A stretch of 64,000 bases of DNA, from contig NC_050737.1 in the NCBI RefSeq assembly GCF_014529535.1, forward strand, positions 1,121,921-1,185,920, given 5' to 3'. Each line of letters opens with the position of its first letter. Position 1 is the first letter of the stretch. This DNA comes from Bradysia coprophila. Its lineage: Eukaryota; Arthropoda; Insecta; Diptera; Sciaridae. Positions 38,993 through 48,700 of this stretch are shown one piece after another. The translations under genes were made by a program, and so were the position numbers. The notes under the pieces were generated by a model. The model did no database searches, had not been told where the DNA came from, and saw only the letters and a list, made by a program, of their open reading frames with translations.

Positions 38993-39090
38993 GTAACTAA
39001 TGGAGTAAAAGATTTGACGTCAACTTGTTCATAAAACCTACATCAAAAGAAGTAATAGATCCGATAATTTAAGCTATTTTAACCATTGCA
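38993..39090 (+). repeat. AATGAAGTAAAAGATTT dispersed repeat, short copy
   Basis: AATGGAGTAAAAGATTTGAC followed by AAAAGAAGTAATAGATCCGA keeps the order and approximate spacing of the family. The leading half found at 12763-12965 is missing. Confidence 0.45.
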
Positions 39091-39217
39091 AAATTCGCTG
39101 GATTCATAAGTTCATCGGAGCTTAATTTCTGTAAAAATTCATCATTCATCATTATTGAAATGAACCAAAAGCTTCTACCGAACAACGTTATTTACGTCAC
39201 TAAATTGCATCTTAAAG

Positions 39218-39239
39218 CACACACACACACACACACACT
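39218..39239. repeat. (AC)n microsatellite
   Basis: About eleven AC dinucleotides occur in tandem. Other simple tracts in the window are a TC run near 40528-40546 and CAA triplets near 39330. Confidence 0.9.
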
Positions 39240-39586
39240 GTATAGGCGGGCGCATTGATCAATTGCATTTTATTTTTAAAGTTTACATCTAAAGTGAAAA
39301 AAACACCACACACATTGTCACGACAATACAACAACAACAACAACAAAAAAATTGGTGTAAGACTACAGCATGAATCAAACAAAAAACATACGGTTTCGCT
39401 TGAACCAAAAATTATAATGTTGAATCTCAAAACAATAATTTTTGGCTATTCAAAGTTGAAACAATTGTTTTGACAGAGCAGAATGATTTAAAAAAAAAAT
39501 GAATTTGAATTCTGCAAAATATGATTGTTCTCATACTGGACACAGAACGACACATATAAGATAAAGGTAAATTAATTTAAATTTAC

Positions 39587-39677
39587 GAATATTCACCGAG
39601 TAATCGAATTCGGATCCTGGTCCTTGCGTTGATTTATAGCAAATTTCACTTGCAATATGAACTTTTTTTAATGTCAT
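39587..39677 (-). CDS. SLC41A: Probable alternative first coding exon of SLC41
   Basis: The ATG at 39677 opens a 91-bp frame reading MTLKKVHIASEICYKSTQG then PGSEFDYSVNI, ending at a donor C|GTAAAT in phase 1. That is the phase needed to join the common SLC41 exon at 11713 in frame. The resulting isoform would have 508 residues, closer to the usual SLC41 length than the 551 from the 18060 start. An in-frame TAA lies about 75 bases upstream and no other Met lies between, so this ATG would be the first. The evidence is phase and openness only; no homologue of this tail is known to me. Confidence 0.45.
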
Positions 39678-40801
39678 AACAGAAGGTAACACAAATGTTT
39701 GTCCTGGACGAATGGAAATTAATATTGTTAAATCGAAATGTTGACGATTGAATTAATACCCAGAGCTGCAACTTTTCTATTTATTTATTTTTACAACAAC
39801 TTTGACTTCTATTGCACTTTACAATTTTATTACAATCGCAACTAAATAAATTTGATTTAAATGTGCAAACCGACCGAACCGACAGTTTTATGATATTTAT
39901 TATACCAAATTCTCGTTATTACGACTAATTGTGAAATTATATTTCCGAAGACAGGACAAGAAAAAACTTAATTTCGTAGACTTTTCATTTCAAATTTAAA
40001 TTCAATTTCACGTTTTGTTGTCGCGACTGTGTAATGTTTAATTGGCGTATTCAAAAACTTTTCTTTTAAATGTTATTTTTATGACAACATGTGATGTGTA
40101 GAAACCGATTCGACAAGAAAACTAATAAAGACGAAAAATTCAGCTTTCAATTGAAATTTATTGTATTTCTCGTTTGGCTATGTATTTATTACATTGCTAA
40201 AAAAGTTCACATTTTCGGTGACAAGCCAAACGCGTGTCCCTCGTCCTTCGTGACAATGTTAATACTGTCTCGGTATGCTCAAACTCAAAAAGGATTTTGC
40301 ATTGATTTCTCGGTGGTTCTCGGTAGCAGATCACATGTGTGCGATTTTAAGGACAAATACATTTATACAACCCGTTGCGAATACCATGCAGCGCGTACCA
40401 TATTAAATAGTTTCACTGGATGTTATGTTGGTTGATTTGAACTTATGGAATTTACCTACGTAACAAAGGTGCTGCAAAACGTTGCATAGAAAGTAAAACG
40501 TAAAATACTCAAAAATTCACGTTTTGTCTCGTCTCTCTCTCTCTCTGTGCAATATTGCACTGCACCGAGCCTTGCGCAATTGAAACGTAGGTGTACAATG
40601 TATATACACACCCACATACACATACCATGACTACATCCACGCGTTTCATAGAACTCGGTAGAAAACCGTGGAATCTTTTTGAGAAAGTAATTGTCCTTCG
40701 ACATGTACAGTACATACCCACTGATTGATTCCAGAAGTTGTTGCACTTGGCAAAGTGTTATGTACATAGCTATAAGTAAAACTTAAGGATACAATTTCCA
40801 A

Positions 40802-41024
40802 GGTTCTGAAAGAACAGGTTAAGACAACCCTGAGTTGATCACGAACGCGGTGACACACAATAGCGTCAACGGCTGCGAAGTTTATATGTAAAATGGAACT
40901 TGACAAAAACAAAATTCTGAATTTTCGAGAAAAATATTTTCTTCAAGTTGATTTCTCCCACTATCCGTTTATAAAATTTGGTGTCAACCGCCTTCGTGGT
41001 TGTCTTAACCTGTTCTTTCAGAAC
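40802..41024. repeat. Inverted-repeat element with long arms
   Basis: GTTCTGAAAGAACAGGTTAA followed by GACAACC (40803-40829) is perfectly inverted at 40998-41024. Weaker pairing continues inward (ACGAACGCGGTGACAC with GTGTCAACCGCCTTCGT). The single-copy centre of about 115 bp has no coding frame. No clear target duplication is visible. Confidence 0.6.
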
Positions 41025-41164
41025 TTTGACAATTTCAGACAGAAATCAATTATTTATCCACCATGGTATTGGAAAAAAAAGTCTCACCCACCAAAACTTT
41101 GAGAAGCAAATCTGAGATGCCTTAAAAAAGGCGAAAAATTTCGCAATGACAGAGAAGCCTTTAT

Positions 41165-41510
41165 AGACAGCTTGTTATCAGTTATCGGCAACAACAGCAA
41201 GAATAAACGACAGGTTCTGACTAATGAGGTCCTATCATAGGAAAAGCATGTTGCAAACAAATGAAGTAAAAGATTTCTGAAATCACTCTGAAAATCTTAG
41301 ATTAAATGAAGTAATAGGTAACATCAGTTTGTTCGAACAGAAACAGAAACGGAATGTCCAACACAAACGGAAACACAAACGATTTTTCTTTGGCACACCT
41401 GTATTGTCCCAAAGAAAAATTGTTTCTGTTTTTGTTTGTGGTAGACATTCCGTTTCTGTTCGAACAATCTGACGTTCCCTAATAGATCAGATATAAATCT
41501 CAAAAGATTC
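41165..41510 (+). repeat. AATGAAGTAAAAGATTT repeat copy interrupted by a MITE
   Basis: GTTATCGGCAACAACAGCAA, ACTAATGAGGTCCTATCATA and AATGAAGTAAAAGATTTCTG follow the order of the copy at 12763-12965. The second core, GAAGTAATAGATCAGATA, is split at 41316 by the insertion 41317-41479. Confidence 0.6.
41317..41479. mobile_element. MITE with TAATA target-site duplication
   Basis: This is a 163-bp insert with imperfect terminal inverted repeats of about 27 bp: left GGTAACATCAGTTTGTTCGA, right end inverted GGGAACGTCAGATTGTTCGA, both continuing ACAGAAAC. TAATA directly flanks both ends (41312-41316 and 41480-41484). Joining the flanks restores the GAAGTAATAGATCAG core of the older repeat it interrupts. 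The centre also folds back (AAAGAAAAATTGTTTCTGTT region). It has no coding capacity. The superfamily is not determined. Confidence 0.75.
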
Positions 41511-42600
41511 CATGTTATCAGTCATGCATCACATACAGTATATTCACTCTCGAAAACCCTACTGACAAACAATCTGGGGCAGTGAAATCATTAATCCTAT
41601 CGGATGATTTTTAAATTCCGTGACCAACCAACATTTTATCGAAATTCATCGAATTGTAATGATTTCAGTTGCAGAGTTTATAATCACTACTTGAGTGGGA
41701 TGCAAAATTTCAACATGAAATTTGCCATTGATAGATGGTAAGAGATTTTAAAAAAAGAAAGAAATTTCTCAATGGAATATCTTTGGAACGTAAAACGAGA
41801 TTTTTTTCGTCACAAGTTCAAAGAAGAATGGAGGGAAGACTAAACCCTATTGAGTAACATGAATAACTTTGATAGAGATTGAAGTAACGTTTCAGGTGAC
41901 AATAAGGTAGAATATTTACGGTAATTTTTGTGATTTTTCTCGAATTTTGTGATTTTTACGATTCGAAAAAATTGTAAAAATTCGTGAAATTTCACGAAAA
42001 TTTGTGAAATTTTGTGAAATAACGTTGATAACGATTACTTCTTTGCCCACGTAAAAAAAATCCCATTTTTGTATCTGAGCTGTTACTATCTGGCTGATTT
42101 CCTTAATTTCTGTGGAGGCCGTTATTATGTGGATTTATTTGCAACTTTCCTGACAAAATTAAGACCATCCCTGCAGATTCGTCCCAACGTTTCGACAGTA
42201 AATGGGACTAAAATGTCAGATTCCCTTTCAATTATTTCTTTGTTAAACCAAACGTTTACGAGCACTGCTACTTTACCAAAATTCCAACAAAACAGAAACC
42301 AAGAAAGTTTGGATAGGAAAATGTGATTTTTTACGTGTGCAAAACAGTATAGCAAACTATTGGTCATTAAGGCCAGGTTAAGGCACTCTACATCGCAAAT
42401 GTTAAGATTGAGTGTACGGCCTCAATTTATAAGTTGATTGACCAGATGCTGGGAGTGTTCGTGGAGATAAAGCCAGATTTCAATCAAAACATTCATTTAT
42501 TGATCTAATTTTACAGAAAGTCGTGCTGCCTTATTTACGTAAAAATCTTAGTTTAATGCTCGAAATTTCATTTCTTCCGTTTCTGATTGACAATTTTCCT

Positions 42601-42606
42601 TTTATT
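42601..42606 (-). other. Candidate polyadenylation signal for TMEM94
   Basis: AATAAA on the minus strand lies about 107 bases past the TMEM94 stop codon at 42713. Position and sequence fit a short 3' UTR. Confidence 0.45.
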
Positions 42607-42712
42607 ATAAAATTAATATAACAAACTTTTGTCGACACTTAAATATATTTAAATTTTTTCTTGTTAAAAAAATAAGACCTGGTCAGCATTTTAAAGAGTG
42701 GTAGGTGTGCGA

Positions 42713-45700
42713 TTAAAACGGTGAATTCATTCCCAATTTTGTACCAAAATCCAGTCTAGCTCTCCTTTGGTATCTCATATTCACTCTATAATTTAGACAA
42801 AACATTTTCCATTTACAAAAACGATTCGATTTCAATCGATCGACAATCTTACTTCAGCTCTTCAAATTTACAGATCTCGGTTATGGCAAAAACCACAACG
42901 CCGGATGCGAACACAAACAAAACAATTGGCCATACTTTGGAGAAATTGTCGAAGATGATGTCATCGAAAATAACATTGAAGAAGAACGTGAATGATTGCA
43001 TCAAAAGGCTAGTGGAAAAGACAAATGAATGGCAAAGGACAGATTTTGAATTTATTTTTTTTACTCACATAAAACTGCTGACTACAACCCATGGGACATT
43101 GGAAAATGGATTCTTATTCCAAATGGAACCATCACGATGAACGAAGCTCACTGATATGATGACTGAAATGAAAAAGTGTGACGATTTTAATGGGGAAATA
43201 ATCCATTGCCATCCAAGAACACTTTTTTTCTTTTTCTAGCCCTAACGTTACAGTTTCGTCGTCCCTTCTTGCACCTGCAATAAGTGGTCTGTTTTATCGG
43301 ATTTTCGACCCCCTCCTTCTGCGTCCACAGATCTGTTATGTGTACCTACAACACGGCTTGCCTCACTTTCTCGAACCCACTATATTCGGATATCATTACT
43401 GCATGACTCTTAATAGCTTCTTGAACTAAATGGGACAAAATCGTTTGTATTTAAATAAGATTAGCCTAGCCCCCTCACTCTTCAAGTTAATCCATTTCAT
43501 TTCATTTATTTACACGTTCGGAGCATTAAGGATCACTCCTTAAACAAATGACTTCAGCAATCACATGTAGTTCTTAACCACTAGTCAATTTAATCCCAGA
43601 CGTGCGACGTTCCTCACTCTTAATTCACATTGATCACTTTCTGAAACATTCCTTCTCTCGATTTCGTTGTACCATTATTCCTCAGGAACTCGCTGAGGAG
43701 GCATGTTTTTCTAGGACCTGTTGTGATACAGTCCCTGTTTTGATTATTCGAAGAATCCGTTTTTAACATTTGTCAGATCTTAAATAGATGGAGACGCAAG
43801 ACGTAGATGCTACTGATGGGAGTCGTTAAACAAATGGCAATAGGCAATGTACACAACCTATTTTTGAGAATTTTTTTCCCACATTCTTTAGTGACGAATT
43901 TTGATGATTTTCTCTAATTTTTGTGTCTCCCCTATACAAGGAACGATGCTCTATGAGAGAGTATTGCAAAAGTACAAAACGAATGATTGACTTATTGACT
44001 TCACAACTTACCAAAATGTACAACAATTGCAAACAACAGATAAACCCGTGCCCCATCTAAGTTATCTTTAAAATCGTTCTCATGTAGGTCTATCAGAACG
44101 ATCGGATGAGCCATGAATGTACAGTAAGACAACATCTGAAATCAATCGCATTAAAGTCAAAGATTCAATTTTGATGCCGAGACACAGATCGCTTACCATT
44201 ATCAAAATGGTCGGCAAAAATTTACAACCATAGCAGCACAACACGTAGAAAAACACTTTCGAATCGAATTTGGTTTGTTTCTTGCCGGTCGCTCGGTTCA
44301 TGATCTGTTGGTCGGGGCTGATGCGAACCAGTGTTACCGATAAAATTGGTATGACTACCGACATCAAATAGATGAGACTGAACGGTGTTAGTAACGGCGG
44401 CAGTGATATGCAGGCGCATAGTGCGTTCATTATAGCCAATGAACTGCCACAGCATGCCCAAAACTGGATACAATTCCAGAGTCCGTTCGAAAATCGACGG
44501 GACAGCTCAATTAATGAAACAATCGAGAGTGGATCTTCTCGGCACACAGATATTGAACACGACAACGAATTGAGCATTCGACTCAAGTAAATTGGTGATA
44601 GAGTTGCGTTCTTCAAATGTTCTTTTGGCTAGAAAAGAAACCAAAGAAATCAATTAAAATCAAAATGATTTCAACGTTGGATCGTTTGTTCCATACCGCT
44701 TGGTACCATTTTCGTTGCATTTGATCTTTGGCTAGGTTTGACTTATTGTTCAATACATTTAATTCGGTGAAGGCGGGTATATCTTGGCACACCTGAGTCA
44801 AAAATACGCAAAATGTTTACACAAAACCCTAAATCCTTTAACATCTAATACCGACTTGAGGATACAACGGTTCAATGCCAATGCTGCAATCCGCTTGTAA
44901 GAATATCTCTGCATTTGCATTACTTGCACTAGATCCAAGGCACACAACAATTTCACCGTACGATTGCATGATGCCGAGCATCTCTCGTGTCGCCTCCGCC
45001 GAACAGTCGGTGAACAGTGACACTAATAGCGGGACATTGTCGACATTTTCAATATGCGGCTGAATGTTTTCGATTCCCCGCGGTAATTTAGCCTGTAAAT
45101 GCATGGTAGTGAGTGAATGCACGGTGTGTTACACTTTTTGTCGATTTCCAATTACCCTATTGGACATATCAAAATTTACAGGAGCACTTTGCTCGGTGCT
45201 ATCGGTTAACACGCTCAATGATCGGCAATTTTCGTCCCCCATGGCAGAATCTTTCGAATGTCGATGGTGATTGTTTTGTTCCTGTAGCAGAGAAAAAAAG
45301 ATTCGTTCATTGGCTATCAAACGTTCTGTCGAAATGCTATGTAACTCACATGGTAGCGGAAACTTTCAATGGAATCAGTCATTGGATTGGACGGGGCTTG
45401 GCTGAAGTCTTGGTCTTGATTTGAAATAGCTCCAGGTGCTGATGAACTCAAATTTTTACTCGATTCTAAGCCGCTAAAGATATAAATTAAGTTCTGTCTG
45501 TCTGTCTCAGAAAGGTAACTCTTCAAATTTCGAACAAACCTTGGCGGAAGTAATCGATTCAGTTCACTCTCAGCGTTCAATTCACTTTCGATGTTTAGCG
45601 CAACATTTGACTGAAGGTTATTGCTAAAATTTCTGGAACTCTTGGGTGAATGAAGTGAGCTAGAGACCGAGTAAAAAATTGATTATTAACCAAGATATGC

Positions 45701-48700
45701 GTCGAACTTCCAACACAATACAAACTTACCTGGAACTTTCACTTAGCAACGAAATATGGCAATTCCATCCCGACTCTAGGCCCATCTTCTCCGAAAAAAC
45801 TCTCGATCTCAATTCGTTTTCCTTGCTGAAGTGAACGAAACGCACACAAGCCTGATCCAATCGTTCAATTAGTTGAACAATGTCCGTTTGTGCTTGATAT
45901 TGCATCGTGACCATTCCGATAAAGACCTGATGACATTGCATTTCGAAACAGCCGGCCACATCGTTAATGTCTTCTTCTTTGTTCTCGGAAAAAAGCAGCG
46001 AATCCGTACTGATTGAATGGGGCATTGCATTGTGACAATCAAATTTGAAACTGGGATGCTCTTCACGTGACATATGATACTTTGATTCGGGCGGAAGTTC
46101 TAGGTAAGCGACGCTTGAATGGCCTGGAATCGAATGTATGATGTTGTCTATTCGAAAGAAGTGTTTTATTCAATTACCTCCACCTAATGCTCCTCTAATT
46201 CCTCGTCTCAGTGGACGGTACGAGAAGGCGGTGCAATAGGCGGTTAGTGCGCTTCTTTGGTAAAAATCCTTGAAATACAAGAGACAAATTTCGCAAATTA
46301 ATTTACCTCAATTAACTCAACGTATTGCAAATCTGTAACCTGTGCTCTTTTCCGTTCCTGTGCAGTAAGCGGTCGAAGGTCCGAACCATCCCAGAAATCA
46401 TCACAGCAATCTAAGACAATGTCCGCAGTGCCTTGGGTCATCAATTGCAGAGACTGGCTGTTAGATTCTCGCATTACAACCGACAGGCAATGAGGAAAGG
46501 GTACTTTAACTTTGGACGCTATTTGAAGTTGGCGAGCAAATCTGATGTCTCGTTTGACCACTTCGGGTTGCTGAAATTTATTGGTCTTGTTAATTATGTG
46601 ATCGGCACATAATGTGATGGAGTTTACTAACCAGGTGCATATAGCTGGCTATTTGTCCTTCCAAATTGAATATTTCGCGAGCGTTGGACGTAAAACCGAT
46701 TTGTTTGGCCAGTTCACAGAGGCAGCGACTGAAGACACATCAGAATAATTAAATTTTTGATAAAAAGGGGGAAATTCTGTGAAAACAAACTAGACAGATG
46801 AAACACTTTTTAGTTCAAATTAAAAAGGAAAACAGACAAAACCATCATCAGTGAATGAACTAAAGCGAAAGTGCAAATCAAGGTGCAAATTATATCAGGA
46901 AAATATGCAAAACAATTGGATTTGAATTTTTGTTTTGATATAGTCTCACTGATTGTTAAGACTAAAATGGCAATCCGTTCAATCACATAGTGTTACATTA
47001 GACTTTCGTCCTGAACAAAGATTTAATGGAAGAAAATTTCGAACAAAAAGCAAACACACAGACTACGATTTTCAATTTAGATTTTTTTTTTCGTAAGACA
47101 AGAACCCAGAAAAGGTAAAGTTCACAAATATTTGAACTACCACCAGACTAGAGAGAGATATGAATGTTTCGTGTGTGGAGTGGATGTTATTTTCGAGGTA
47201 TTTTAGTATTACAATTAACATGTTTAGTCAGTTAATGTACGAGTAATCGATTTTACACGCTCCATGCGTCGAAAACCGTACTTTACACAATTAAGGCACT
47301 TCTTTCGACACTCTCAGAATGTAACTGCATTTTACATTAATAGGGATAAGAACACGAGGAGAGTTTTCAAGTGTGGCGAAGCCAAGGTCTATAAACTCAC
47401 GAAAAGAAGACTTTTCATTTTTATCCCTCAGCACGTAAAAATCATTACATAACTCGTGATAAAAATCAAAAGTCTCGTTTTCGTGTGTTTGTTTATTGAC
47501 CTCGGCTACGCCTCGAATCAACAAAATTCACACGAAAACTAGACTTATCCCTAGTCATGTAATAGTACATTTCGGACCTAGGACTAAAAGTCTTTTTTAG
47601 CATGTGACTTTTAAACTTTTAGTCCGTGGTACGATTAGTAATTTTCATATTGGAATTGGACGGAAAAAAAGTACGACAAAGTACTATTATATGTCCATTA
47701 GGGTGTATCGTTTTGCAGTCTTTTTTTATTTTTTTAATGCCTGCGGGTAGGCTCGATGCAGAATGGTCCACTAATCACGAAAATAACAAAAAAAAAATTA
47801 AGTTCGAAGCTCCCATGCGCACCTCTCAAAACCGACTTTTTGGTCACAGAGCCATAATGAGAGCAGTTCTGCCGCCTGTGTTGAAACAAATTTGTTAAGT
47901 GTATATGATAACAACTCGTAGAGACTGTGGCTTCAATTTGGCATACTTTAAAACTTAAAAAAATTCGACTCACCGATGAAAAATTACAAAAAGTGTTCCC
48001 GACCATGACTTTTCCAGAAATTTTTTCGAGTTAATGCTTTCTAAAATCTGTGACTGGGAAGCAAAATAGTCTATTACTGAGGGCATCGAAAGTAGTGCTT
48101 GAAGCATAAAAAGTACCATTTACGATGCATGTAGCACGTAAAATCATTTTCATAGCTCGGAGTAAATTGAAAAGTCATATTTTCGTGTGTTTATTGACCT
48201 GGGCATCGCCTCTTCGACTTTCTTTCCTTCGATCAGATTCAAATAAAAATTGATCTCTTTATAAACGGAAGTAACTTAATTCTGTATTCTTCTCCTGCTC
48301 AGCGGAGGTAACAGTTTTAAAACTGGCTGTTCAAGGTGCCCGTAAATTTCTGGAGTGAGATAATCTCACTGAAATTGTTGCTTTATAGCTTTTCCCATTA
48401 TTGTGATATGACAGAACCATTGGTGCAAAATGTATCACATCGTGATCGATATAGCGCTTGTTGGGAGCTCCAAACTCATCCATCGAAATCCTTCAAGCCA
48501 CTCACTGGTTTTTTACATTTCAGAGCTGTGAGTCCCATGGAATCGCTTTTCAATCAATAAATGATCAATCGAGACCGCGACACATTTTGTTAGTATTGCG
48601 AACCCTAGTTCTGTAACGGTTCACCAAATGTGGGTCAAAGAGCGAACATTTTAAAAACAGTCTTGCTGAAATACTTCACGACTGATCTTGTCAAGGCCGT

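Larger units (their letters stand above)
18061..39586. other. Putative first intron or upstream region of SLC41
   Basis: There is no firm gene in this 21.5 kb. If the first exon at 39587-39677 is real, the whole stretch is intron; otherwise it is upstream DNA. It is repeat-rich. Listed separately are the element at 26375-27470, a composite inverted-repeat element at 28061-28315, a cluster of hairpins at 30.1-34.5 kb, a candidate exon at 29139-29215 and a retroelement-like fragment near 38.4 kb. Between 18 and 26 kb I see only AT-rich sequence with A/T runs. Confidence 0.6.
39678..42600. other. Spacer between SLC41 and TMEM94
   Basis: No gene is visible. The stretch contains an inverted repeat with 27-bp perfect arms (40802-41024), a dispersed-repeat copy split by a MITE (41165-41510) and a TC-rich tract. 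If both gene models are complete, about 3 kb separates the end of TMEM94 from the distal SLC41 start, so the SLC41 promoter may lie here. Confidence 0.55.

Noticed and set aside
40091..40435. 114-residue plus-strand frame upstream of the distal SLC41 exon
   Set aside because: No domain, mixed composition, no neighbouring exon. Best explained as a chance frame.
42849..42854. TAA as the TMEM94 stop codon
   Set aside because: It lies inside a good splice donor, and the next exon at 42785-42713 encodes the conserved C-terminus in the matching phase.
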